A DNA stretch of 26,167 bases from JAPKZH01 sp964537875 (GTDB lineage: Bacteria > Acidobacteriota > Aminicenantia > Aminicenantales > UBA4085). This document shows, in pieces, positions 7,714-14,842 of this stretch. Under the pieces are notes generated by a model, which saw only the letters and a list, made by a program, of their open reading frames with translations, was not told the origin of the DNA and did not search any database. The stretch spans positions 1-26,167 of the forward strand of contig CAZIDN010000051.1 in the NCBI GenBank assembly GCA_964537875.1. Reading direction: 5' to 3'. The stretch's first letter is position 1, and every line of letters begins with the position of its first letter. Both the position numbers and the translations under genes were made by a program.

Positions 7714-10107
7714 GTGGCAAATCAATGCCCTCATTGCAATACTGTCAATCCTTCTGATTCAAAATATTGCAAGGAATGCGCAACTCCACTTCCTCCACCA
7801 GAAGAAACCCTGGCCTACGAAACCAAGACCATTGGGCTGCCTAAAGAAAATTTGACCCGTGGCGGCTTCTTTTCGGACCGGTACGAAATTATTGAAGAAC
7901 TTGGCAGCGGAGGAATGGGCAAAGTGCTCAAGGTCTTCGATAGCAAAGTCAAAGAAGTCGTGGCCTTAAAGCTCTTAAAACCCGAAATTGCTGCTCATGA
8001 GGAAATCATTGAGCGATTCAGCAAGGAGCTGAAATTCGCTCGCAAAATTGTCCATAAGAATGTCGGTCGCATGTATGACATCAATGAAGAAAATGGAATT
8101 CACTACATCCTTATGGAATATGTCCCAGGGGAAGATTTAAAGAGTTTTATTATCAGATCAAGGCAATTGGCCATAGCCACAGCCATATCAATAGCCATGC
8201 AGATATTAGAGGGACTGAAGGAAGCCCACCGTTTAGGCGTCGTCCACCGGGATCTAAAGCCTCAGAATATTATGATTGATAAAGAGGGGAATGCCAGAAT
8301 CATGGATTTTGGGATAGCCCGCTCGTTAGAGGATCAAGGGGCGAGCGAAGCAGGAATGATCATTGGCACTCCGGAATACATGTCCCCTGAACAAGCGGAA
8401 GGGAAGGAGGCTGACCAGCGCTCGGATATTTATTCGTTGGGTCTAATTCTGTATGAGATGGTAACCGGCAAGGTCCCTTTTCAAGGAGAAACGGCTTTAG
8501 ACATAATCAAGAAACACAAGACGCAAGAACCTCCAAATCCAACAGAGCTCAATCCTCAAGTGCCGCCGGAGCTCGCTCGCATGATACTCAAGTGTCTGGA
8601 AAAGGATAGAGAAAAGAGGTATCAAACTGCAGAAGAAGTCCTGGCCGAGCTGAACGATCTCGTGACGTCCAAGACCAAAAAAGCGGCTGAAAAGAAATGG
8701 AAGAACTCCATCGCCGTGCTGCCTTTTTCAGATTTAAGCCCCCAGAGAGACCAAGAATATTTTTGTGAAGGCCTGGCTGAAGAGCTCATCAATTCCCTAA
8801 GCCGGATTAATGAACTGCGGGTAGCTGCCCGCACCTCGGCTTTTTCATTTAAAGGAAAGGATCTTGACATTCGTGAGATTGGAAAGAAGTTGAATGTCCA
8901 AGCCATTCTTGAAGGCAGCGTGCGGAAAGCCGGCGAGAGGCTTCGCATCACGGTCCAGCTTGTCAACACGGCTGATGGCTATCATCTCTGGTCCGAGAAA
9001 TACGACCGCGACATGGAAGATATCTTTGCCGTCCAGGATGAAATATCTCTGGAGATTGTTGATAAGCTAAAGGTGAGGCTGTTGAAAGGCGAAAAGACGA
9101 AAATCTTAAAGCGCCATACAGAGAACAAAGATGCCTATAACCTTTATTTAAAAGGCCGCTATTTCTGGAACAGGCGGAATGAAGGAGATTTGAAAAGAGC
9201 GATAGAGTGCTATCGTCAAGCTGTTGAAAAAGACCCCAAGTATGCCCTTCCTTACCTCGGGATCGCTGACCACTTCATCATGTTGGGTTTATGGAACTAT
9301 GTCTCCCCCGAGGAGGCCCGCCTGAGGTCAAAGGAAGCGTTGGACAAGGCCTTGGAGATCGACGACCAGCTTGGAGAAGCTTACACATCCCTGGGGTATT
9401 TTCATTGCCTGTATGATTGGGATTGGCCTGCCGCTGAAAGGAATTTAAAGCGCGGCATTGCGCTCAATCCCAACAATGTCTGGGCCCATGCTTGGTATGG
9501 CTGCTTTCTGATGGGATTGAGTCGATTTGATGAGGCTTACACGGAAATGAAGATGGCGTTGGAAATGGAACCCCTTTCACCTATCATCAATGCTGTCGCA
9601 GGAATAATATTTTCTTTAATCCATGTTGATGAGGGAAAAAAACAAATGGACAGGGCGATTGAAATGGAGCCCAACTTAGCCCTTGCGCATTTGTGGCTGG
9701 GATGGATATATATGTTTCCGATAATTGTGGATGAAAAAGCGCTTGAGCATCTTCAAAGCGCCGTAAACTTAGGTTTGACATTTGCCTTAGGGTGGCTCGG
9801 ATGTGCTTATGCGAGATTGGGAAAGAAAGAAGAGGCCTTCGGAATTCTCAATCAGATGGATGAGCTATCCAAGGAGAAATATATTTCGCCTCTCCAAAGG
9901 GCTGCTGTTTATAGCGGGCTTGAAATGTATGATCAAGCCTTTGAATACCTTGAAAAGGCTTATACTCAACATTTGCCTCATTTGGCTTTATCATCTTACG
10001 GTGTTAAAGCACCGTCACCTTTCCCTCAGGAATTTCGGCTGGATAAAAGGTACAAGGCCCTGATGAGGAAGATGAAGAAAGTAGATCTTGAAGAAGAGGA
10101 AAGATAA
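7714..10107 (+). CDS. Zinc-ribbon Ser/Thr protein kinase with TolB-like and TPR domains
   Basis: A 797-residue protein from GTG 7714, with AAAGGGTG just upstream. Residues 5-22 form a zinc ribbon (C5xxC8...C19xxC22). Residues about 57-315 are a Hanks-type kinase with all key motifs: G-loop GSGGMGKV (64-71), Lys86 in VALKLL, HRDLKPQN (178-185, catalytic Asp180), DFG (Asp198) and GTPEYMSPEQ. Residues about 330-460 are a TolB-/FlgO-like nucleotide-cyclase-associated domain (SIAVLPFSDLSPQ, EGLAEELINSLSRI, YHLWSEKYDRDMEDIFAVQD). TPR-like repeats fill about 470-780. There is no membrane helix between kinase and TolB-like domain, so the protein is predicted cytoplasmic, unlike many PknB-type receptors. 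The architecture is typical of Acidobacteriota/Aminicenantes-style regulators. Targets are unknown; the divergent transglutaminase is a candidate partner. Confidence 0.92.
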   Translation: MANQCPHCNTVNPSDSKYCKECATPLPPPEETLAYETKTIGLPKENLTRGGFFSDRYEIIEELGSGGMGKVLKVFDSKVKEVVALKLLKPEIAAHEEIIERFSKELKFARKIVHKNVGRMYDINEENGIHYILMEYVPGEDLKSFIIRSRQLAIATAISIAMQILEGLKEAHRLGVVHRDLKPQNIMIDKEGNARIMDFGIARSLEDQGASEAGMIIGTPEYMSPEQAEGKEADQRSDIYSLGLILYEMVTGKVPFQGETALDIIKKHKTQEPPNPTELNPQVPPELARMILKCLEKDREKRYQTAEEVLAELNDLVTSKTKKAAEKKWKNSIAVLPFSDLSPQRDQEYFCEGLAEELINSLSRINELRVAARTSAFSFKGKDLDIREIGKKLNVQAILEGSVRKAGERLRITVQLVNTADGYHLWSEKYDRDMEDIFAVQDEISLEIVDKLKVRLLKGEKTKILKRHTENKDAYNLYLKGRYFWNRRNEGDLKRAIECYRQAVEKDPKYALPYLGIADHFIMLGLWNYVSPEEARLRSKEALDKALEIDDQLGEAYTSLGYFHCLYDWDWPAAERNLKRGIALNPNNVWAHAWYGCFLMGLSRFDEAYTEMKMALEMEPLSPIINAVAGIIFSLIHVDEGKKQMDRAIEMEPNLALAHLWLGWIYMFPIIVDEKALEHLQSAVNLGLTFALGWLGCAYARLGKKEEAFGILNQMDELSKEKYISPLQRAAVYSGLEMYDQAFEYLEKAYTQHLPHLALSSYGVKAPSPFPQEFRLDKRYKALMRKMKKVDLEEEER

Positions 10108-10116
10108 TCATCGACA

Positions 10117-10172
10117 AGTCCAGCCTCAGCCCGAGTCCCTCATAGCTTTCCATAGAAAAAGTCAACGGCGGT
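10117..10172 (-). pseudogene. Relic of an outer-membrane-protein 3' end
   Basis: On the minus strand this reads LTFSMESYEGLGLRLDL, which matches the C-terminus of the intact barrel protein at 10402 (FSFLTESSWALGLRLDL). At the base level, CAGCCTCAG(C/G)CCGAGT is nearly identical in both. The stop codon of the intact copy has been lost, and similarity fades beyond about 20 codons, so this is a decayed paralogous fragment. Confidence 0.6.
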
Positions 10173-10284
10173 TGACGCATTGGAGAGGAGGCTTTAACAG
10201 GCTTCTTCCTAAAATTCTTGTTTTTCCCGTATTTTTTGAGGAACACCAGTTCCTGGCGTGTTACTTGATTCTTTCATCCCGATG

Positions 10285-10398
10285 TGCCGGGAAGGATCGG
10301 TATATTTGAGCAATCCCTCTGAGGACCGTCTGGGAAAAGCTCCGGAATCCATCGCTCTTCTTCCCTTCGAGATTGTGACTCTGAGGATCGAAAAATAA
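10285..10398 (+). pseudogene. Relic of the GH38 3' end (copy 3)
   Basis: These 37 codons plus stop (CREGSVYLSNPSEDRL ... LLPFEIVTLRIEK) align without gaps to the last 37 codons of the GH38 gene ending at 1649 and of the relic ending at 6733. It shares Cys and Glu substitutions with the 6733 copy rather than with the long gene, so copies 2 and 3 are the closer relatives. Nothing upstream resembles GH38. The intact barrel-protein gene starts convergently three bases after the stop. Confidence 0.8.
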
Positions 10399-10401
10399 AT
10401 C

Positions 10402-11091
10402 CTAAAGATCCAGCCTCAGGCCGAGTGCCCAGCTGCTTTCGGTGAGAAAGGAAAACTCCGAGACCAAGGCCAGGTGCCGGCTGAGATGCCAGTTGAAGCC
10501 GAGCATCATGCTGAACAAACCCTTTCCTTTGGCTTCGATTTCCTGATCAAGGACAAGCGGCTGGAAGGTGCCGGAGATTTTACTGAATTTGAAGCCGAAA
10601 TATCCGGCGAACTGGAAAACCCGCAACCCGAAATCCAGACTGCCCTGGTATCTGGTCAGGCCGAATTTCTCATAATCTTCATCTTGGGAAGACTGGAGAC
10701 GGGCTACCTGGAAATCCAGGCCGACACCGCCCCGGACATTGATGGAGTGACCGTCTTCCTCGGTAATATCGACTTCGCCGACCATCATGAACTTCAGCCC
10801 GCCCCCGAAATAGAGGTGCCGGCCGGCCTGAATATAAGAATTGGGAAAATCCGAAGAGCCGAGAAAACCATAGAGATAGACATAATCCGTCGGCCTGAAA
10901 CCGACGGTCGCTTTGTAAAGATCCCGGCCGATTTCCTGTCTGGCTCCGGCCAAGCTGAAATCCCGCGTGAGATGCTCGTAGGAAAGCTGGACGGAAAAAG
11001 AGGAAATGTCCGAAGCCGTCCCCACATCCTGGCCGGAAGAAATCAGAGGAACGAGAAACACGCATGCCGCAAGAAGTAAGTATTTTTTCAT
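10402..11091 (-). CDS. Outer-membrane beta-barrel protein (putative)
   Basis: Minus-strand gene of 229 residues from ATG 11091, chosen because GGAAGG lies five bases upstream; a GTG two codons earlier overlaps that site. The N-terminus is a signal peptide (MKKYLLLAACVFLVPLISSG). The remainder shows the alternating pattern of amphipathic strands and Gly/aromatic turns seen in small outer-membrane barrels (KATVGFRPTDYVYLYGFLG, YQGSLDFGLRVFQFAGYFGF, SMMLGFNWHLSRHLALVSEF). It ends in a strand with hydrophobic residues at alternating positions (SSWALGLRLDL), as in outer-membrane proteins. No specific family or ligand is recognised. It lies 127 bases downstream of the isomerase-like gene on the same strand and converges on a GH38 relic. 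A decayed copy of its 3' end lies at 10117-10172. Confidence 0.72.
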   Translation of the reverse strand: MKKYLLLAACVFLVPLISSGQDVGTASDISSFSVQLSYEHLTRDFSLAGARQEIGRDLYKATVGFRPTDYVYLYGFLGSSDFPNSYIQAGRHLYFGGGLKFMMVGEVDITEEDGHSINVRGGVGLDFQVARLQSSQDEDYEKFGLTRYQGSLDFGLRVFQFAGYFGFKFSKISGTFQPLVLDQEIEAKGKGLFSMMLGFNWHLSRHLALVSEFSFLTESSWALGLRLDL

Positions 11092-11126
11092 GGCCACCTT
11101 CCGATTCGATACGAAGCCAATGTTCG

Positions 11127-11148
11127 GTCTTGTCTCACTAGATAAGAC
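11127..11148. other. Hairpin between isomerase-like and barrel-protein genes
   Basis: GTCTTGTCT, loop CACT, AGATAAGAC form a nine-base-pair stem with one G-T pair. It is not followed by a T-run on either strand, so it is not a classical intrinsic terminator. It could act in mRNA processing or be a protein-binding dyad in the leader of the barrel-protein gene. Confidence 0.35.
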
Positions 11149-11218
11149 GAAAAGTTGGACAGAAAGGTTTATGGTACCGGCCCGGTTTAAATGAGGATGT
11201 CCGAGAGTAATTCCGCTT

Positions 11219-12667
11219 TTATGCGGCCTCGTTGATCATCCGGATGTCTTTGAACCTGCAGAAATAGCCCAGTTCTTTTGTCAGATCCCCATAGCAGGTT
11301 AGCCGGTGGAGCCCGTTCGTCCAGTTCTGCCAGAGCCTTTCAGCGTCGCCGTCCACTTTGACGGTGATTTTCGTTCGGCAGCCCCTGTCGTCCGAAAGGG
11401 CGACCGGAGTTTCGAGAATCGAGCCCGTAAAATAGCGCAGCTGGTCTGTGCCGATCAAAACGGCCTGGGTGACTCTTTCGCCGAGGCGCATTTTGACCTG
11501 GGGGACAACCCCTTCCTGCCGCTCCATGACCGACCTCAATTTATAGGAAGCCGCCGGACCGTTCGGGCCGTCCATTTTCGGCGTTCCCATGCAATGGGCA
11601 AGAATGATACTGCTTTTGGATTCATCCATGGTCGGATCACTGACGAAACCCGGTCTTCCGGACAGCCCCTGGAACAGGATGTGAGTCATGGCGCAGCGCA
11701 AATCCGACTCGCAAATGCCTCCCCATCCCAAGTTGTTGAGCCTGGCGAAGCCGAGACAGGGATAGGCCGGCAGTTTGATCGTCTTGTCCCACATCGATCC
11801 GTAGCAGTCTACGGTCATGACCGTCGCCTCTTCCGCATCTAATAATTTTTCTAAAGCAAGGGCCAGCTTCGCGGACTTGAAGATATCGTCCTTGACAGGC
11901 TCAATGACCTTCTCCGCCTGTTGAATCCAAAGCTCGGTTTCGGCCTTCGCTTCCTTGTCGCTGATGCCGTTATACACATCGACCATCTGCTGGAGGCCGA
12001 TAGGCTTGATTTCCGTCCCGAATTTCTGCCTGACTTTTCCGGCATACTCCGCGAAGTCGTTCGTGGTGAGGTTCAGGATCTTGCCTTCCCGGAAATGATG
12101 GATGGCCCGGAAAGGACGGATGGCCAGGGCCAGCTGCCTGAGATCGCTGCTCAAGATGCATTCCATCTTGGCGCCCAACGGCTGCTTGCGCAAGTCGCCA
12201 AACATAACCCATTCATGCCCGGAATAGGGAATGGCAAAAACCATAGTCGGCTTTTCCACTCGGAGGATTTCCTGGAGGACGGACCATATTTCAATATTGA
12301 GATGAATGACCAAAATCCCATCCACGGCCAGGAGCCTGTCCCGAAGGCCTTGGACTTGTTCCGGAGACGTGACCAGTTCGTCAACCACAAAATCGACGTC
12401 GGCCATTTCGTCCTTCATCCGACGGAACGCGTTCTCGTAGACCCCGATTTCCTTTTTGAGGTCGAGATTCGGTTTCGGCCAAGGGCCGTGAATAGACGCC
12501 ATGTAGAGCCTGGCCACCTTGACTTTTGAGCGCCGGTTGCCAGGGCTGATCAGCTTCGATTTCCCCTGGGCGGCCCCGAGCGGCCATAATCTCGGGCCGC
12601 AAAAATAAAAAGCGCCCCCGGCCAAAGCCAGTTGGAGGAAATCTCTCCGTCTGATGTCATGGTTCAT
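11219..12667 (-). CDS. Tat-exported sugar-isomerase-like (fucose/arabinose isomerase fold) protein
   Basis: Minus-strand gene of 482 residues. ATG 12667 is chosen because GGAGG lies five bases upstream; a TTG further up overlaps that site. Residues 6-11 (RRRDFL) with the following hydrophobic stretch are a twin-arginine signal, so the folded protein is predicted to be exported. The body resembles the L-fucose/L-arabinose isomerase fold: an N-terminal Rossmann-like half (VDGILVIHLNIEIWSVLQEI) and a C-terminal half with YPCLGFARLNN and CESDLRCAMTH (Glu320, Asp322), the region that in the family holds metal-binding acidic residues. Known isomerases of this fold are cytoplasmic, so Tat export is unusual. 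It follows a Tat-exported aldo/keto reductase gene on the same strand (122-base gap), which suggests a joint role in extracytoplasmic sugar conversion. Catalytic activity is unproven. Confidence 0.72.
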   Translation of the reverse strand: MNHDIRRRDFLQLALAGGAFYFCGPRLWPLGAAQGKSKLISPGNRRSKVKVARLYMASIHGPWPKPNLDLKKEIGVYENAFRRMKDEMADVDFVVDELVTSPEQVQGLRDRLLAVDGILVIHLNIEIWSVLQEILRVEKPTMVFAIPYSGHEWVMFGDLRKQPLGAKMECILSSDLRQLALAIRPFRAIHHFREGKILNLTTNDFAEYAGKVRQKFGTEIKPIGLQQMVDVYNGISDKEAKAETELWIQQAEKVIEPVKDDIFKSAKLALALEKLLDAEEATVMTVDCYGSMWDKTIKLPAYPCLGFARLNNLGWGGICESDLRCAMTHILFQGLSGRPGFVSDPTMDESKSSIILAHCMGTPKMDGPNGPAASYKLRSVMERQEGVVPQVKMRLGERVTQAVLIGTDQLRYFTGSILETPVALSDDRGCRTKITVKVDGDAERLWQNWTNGLHRLTCYGDLTKELGYFCRFKDIRMINEAA

Positions 12668-12789
12668 ATCGGCCTCCAAAATTTATGAATTTAAAATTTT
12701 TATTCTCATCGGCGTCGGCTCGTCACTTCTCAATGTTTTTTCTTTTTCTTCGTTCTCCCTCGCGCCCGCGATCGGCTGGTGTGCCGGGC

Positions 12790-13782
12790 TCAAGCTAACT
12801 CGCCATCCCTGTAGCCTGGCTGCATCCAAGGAAGGCTTTTGTGTTCGAAGAAAGGGCTCAGGTCGGCCCTGATTTTTTTCATTTCCTCGGTCGCCATGGC
12901 CTTGAAATTCATCAAAATCTCGATATTTTTCTTGACGACATCCACGCTGTCTGTCCCGATGACGGCGGCCTGGACAAGCGGCAAGCTCAGGGCATACCGG
13001 ACGAGCTGCTCGGCCGTCACGGTTTTAACGGTCTCTCTCGGCCGGATGGCTTTGATGATCATGATGCCCATTTTTTTCCCGGCCGCGGCGGGGATGACGT
13101 CCTGCTCCATGTCCCCTTTGCGCTCGGCATAGTGGTTCAGGGCGATGAGCATCGTGTCGAAATCATAGCGGCTGACCATGGCCTTCATGACTTCGGCCGA
13201 CATATGCCCGGAGAATCCGATGAAACGAGTGGTTTTTTCGTCGCGCGCTTTGAGCAGGACTTTCAAGACGCCGTCCTTCGCGCCGATCCTCTCCACTTCG
13301 TCCATGGTCGAGATGTTGTGGATCTTGAGGAGGTCGAGCTTATCGGTCTGCAGCCGTTTCAAGCTTTCTTCGAGGTGGCGCAGGCCCTCGTCATAGGTCC
13401 GCTTCTGGATTTTTGTCGACAGGATGACTTCCTTCCGTCTGGTTTTTAAAACCAGTCCGAGCCGTTCTTCGCTCACGACCTTATCGGTCCCATAATCATG
13501 GGCGGTATCCCAATAATAGAACCCGTGGTCCAGGGCGTATGTCAAAATCTCAACGCTTTTCCCCGGGTCCTGGACCGCGCAGAACCGGCTGCCGCAGCCG
13601 ATGCCGATGCGCGGGACGACAAGGCCTGTTTTCCCCAGGATGACCGTCGGAAGCCCCTTGGCATCATGAACGGTTTTTTGAGAAGAGAATAACTGGCAGG
13701 AAGAGCCAAGCGCCCCCAGCGCGGCCGTGGAGGCCGCGCAGGTTTTCAAAAAATCGCGTCGATTCATGCCTTTGTTTTTCAC
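12790..13782 (-). CDS. Tat-exported aldo/keto reductase
   Basis: An aldo/keto reductase of about 330 residues, which would reduce or oxidise a carbonyl using NAD(P)H. From GTG 13782 (AAAGGGGG a few bases upstream) the protein starts with NRRDFLKTCAASTAALGALG, a twin-arginine signal. ATG 13797 is an alternative that would overlap the stop codon of the upstream gene by four bases (ATGA). The AKR tetrad is visible: Asp92 (YYWDTAHDYG), Tyr97, Lys124 (ILSTKIQ) and His155 (LLKIHNI). The C-terminal half has the usual barrel strands (FIGFSGH, GIMIIKAIRP, AAVIGTDS). A Cys in GSSC after the signal is a weak lipobox. Export of an AKR implies that cofactor is bound before export, as in glucose-fructose oxidoreductase-type Tat enzymes. 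Tight coupling to the secreted beta-sandwich gene upstream indicates one transcript. Confidence 0.88.
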   Translation of the reverse strand: MKNKGMNRRDFLKTCAASTAALGALGSSCQLFSSQKTVHDAKGLPTVILGKTGLVVPRIGIGCGSRFCAVQDPGKSVEILTYALDHGFYYWDTAHDYGTDKVVSEERLGLVLKTRRKEVILSTKIQKRTYDEGLRHLEESLKRLQTDKLDLLKIHNISTMDEVERIGAKDGVLKVLLKARDEKTTRFIGFSGHMSAEVMKAMVSRYDFDTMLIALNHYAERKGDMEQDVIPAAAGKKMGIMIIKAIRPRETVKTVTAEQLVRYALSLPLVQAAVIGTDSVDVVKKNIEILMNFKAMATEEMKKIRADLSPFFEHKSLPWMQPGYRDGELA

Positions 13783-13793
13783 CGGACCCCCTT

Positions 13794-14519
13794 TCATTTT
13801 ATTAAAGCTTTTCCCCAAAGTTTGATATCGGCAAAACTTCCCGTGTCATCAAATGATCCGACGCCGATAAGCCCGTGATCAAGAGTTTTATCCGCAGCCG
13901 TCAGAATGGGTTTAGCGAGATCATCCAGATAAGCCTTGATTTCCCCCGTCGCTGCGTCATAAGTCAGCTTGAAATCGTGAAATTTGAGGTCTGTCAGACG
14001 GTAAATGGACTTTCCAGGCGGTTCGAGGTTGATTTTCACCCGGTCCTTGCCGTTGACAATGGCGATGACATTGTGCATCTCATCGCTCGACGCGCTGAAA
14101 TGGACATAATAGAAATGGGTTACATCCTGAAAATGAAAGATAATGCACATGTCCCGTTGATTGACGGCGGGGTCGGTCTGGCACTTGGTCCGGCCCGTGA
14201 AAATAAAGCTCGTCACATCGAAATCCTTGAGGAGCGACCAGGAGGTCGGAGCACGGACCTTGCCCTGCTCGCCGGGAGCGATAAGCCGATAGACGAACGC
14301 GCCTTCCTCCTCGGCTATCTGCCAGTGCTGGGGATTATTGGGCAGCCAGCCAGCGGCTTTTCCGTCCTTAAAATCGTCGGCGATCAGCAAAGGAAAAGTA
14401 GTCGTACCCAAGCTCGCTTGACACACAGGCATAGGCGATCCGGCGAAGCTCGTTAAAAAGAAAACAGCAAAAAGCGCGCCGGTCCAAAGAGCATAGCTAA
14501 AGGTCCTGGAAAAACTCAT
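13794..14519 (-). CDS. Secreted beta-sandwich (concanavalin A-like/DUF1080-like) protein
   Basis: Minus-strand gene of 241 residues from ATG 14519, with a purine-rich AAAAGGGA upstream. It begins with a signal peptide (SYALWTGALFAVFFLTSFAG). The mature part opens with FPLLIADDFKDGKAAGWLPN. Later parts include IFHFQDVTHFYYVHFSAS, FHDFKLTYDAATGEIKAYLD and a closing GLIGVGSFDDTGSFADIKLW. This is the layout of LamG/3-keto-disaccharide-hydrolase (DUF1080)-like jelly-roll domains that bind or cleave carbohydrate. No catalytic residue can be pointed to. It is the first gene of a minus-strand cluster with a good promoter at 14563-14591, and its stop codon overlaps a possible start of the aldo/keto reductase gene. 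A carbohydrate-related role in the cell envelope is inferred. Confidence 0.72.
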   Translation of the reverse strand: MSFSRTFSYALWTGALFAVFFLTSFAGSPMPVCQASLGTTTFPLLIADDFKDGKAAGWLPNNPQHWQIAEEEGAFVYRLIAPGEQGKVRAPTSWSLLKDFDVTSFIFTGRTKCQTDPAVNQRDMCIIFHFQDVTHFYYVHFSASSDEMHNVIAIVNGKDRVKINLEPPGKSIYRLTDLKFHDFKLTYDAATGEIKAYLDDLAKPILTAADKTLDHGLIGVGSFDDTGSFADIKLWGKALIK

Positions 14520-14562
14520 CGGGATTCCCTTTTAAAAGAAGAATCTTTCGCATCTACAGTCG

Positions 14563-14591
14563 CTTATATCACAGGAAAAAAGGACGGTCAA
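14563..14591 (-). promoter_or_regulatory. Putative sigma-70 promoter of the minus-strand sugar-enzyme cluster
   Basis: On the minus strand, TTGACC (plus 14586-14591), 17 bases, TATAAG (plus 14563-14568), each 5 of 6 to consensus, about 43 bases before ATG 14519. It lies beside the left arm of the inverted repeat at 14613. Confidence 0.6.
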
Positions 14592-14612
14592 TTCCCCCTG
14601 AAATTGCCAATG

Positions 14613-14742
14613 CCCGACGGGTGGCACGGTTCGGGGGCCCCCCGCCGACCCGAGCGTTTGCGGCCGTGGCAAAAAGTGCTTCGCAATGAAAAAGATCGCC
14701 CGCGAGGGGCGCCGGGGGCGAACCGGGACAGGACCCGTCGGG
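14613..14742. repeat. 130-bp nested inverted repeat between divergent promoters
   Basis: The outer arms are CCCGACGGGT (14613-14622) and its exact complement ACCCGTCGGG (14733-14742). Inside them GGTTCG (14628-14633) pairs with CGAACC (14719-14724). The interior is very GC-rich, with a perfect CGGGGGCCCCCCG-type dyad near 14632 and a matching G/C-rich stretch before the right arm. Each outer arm is nearly self-complementary. No convincing protein is encoded. It could be a structured RNA, a miniature inverted-repeat or REP-type element, or an operator; the sequence alone does not decide. Confidence 0.6.
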
Positions 14743-14778
14743 TTGACCTAATAGCAATAACGGGATTGCGGGGCATTC

Positions 14779-14808
14779 TTGCAAAAACTCCTCCTTTAAT
14801 GTTTTAAT
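14779..14808 (+). promoter_or_regulatory. Putative sigma-70 promoter of the permease-cupin-DUF362 operon
   Basis: TTGCAA (14779-14784, 4 of 6), 18 bases, TTTAAT (14803-14808, 5 of 6). It ends 34 bases before the ATG at 14843 and lies between the inverted repeat and the first operon gene. Confidence 0.5.
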
Positions 14809-14842
14809 ACCCCTCATCTTGAAACATCACGAAGGAGAGGAC

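Noticed and set aside
10474..11079. 201-residue plus-strand open frame opposite the barrel-protein gene
   Set aside because: It is the antisense shadow of a gene with a clear signal peptide and ribosome-binding site on the minus strand. Its translation is low-complexity Glu/Pro/Ile-rich without family features.
11127..11148. Rho-independent terminator
   Set aside because: The stem is good but lacks a T-run on either strand, so it is only listed as a hairpin.
14569..14817. 82-residue minus-strand frame across the inverted repeat
   Set aside because: Pro/Gly/Ala/Arg-rich translation generated by the GC-rich repeat. It also overlaps both predicted promoters, so it is not treated as a gene.
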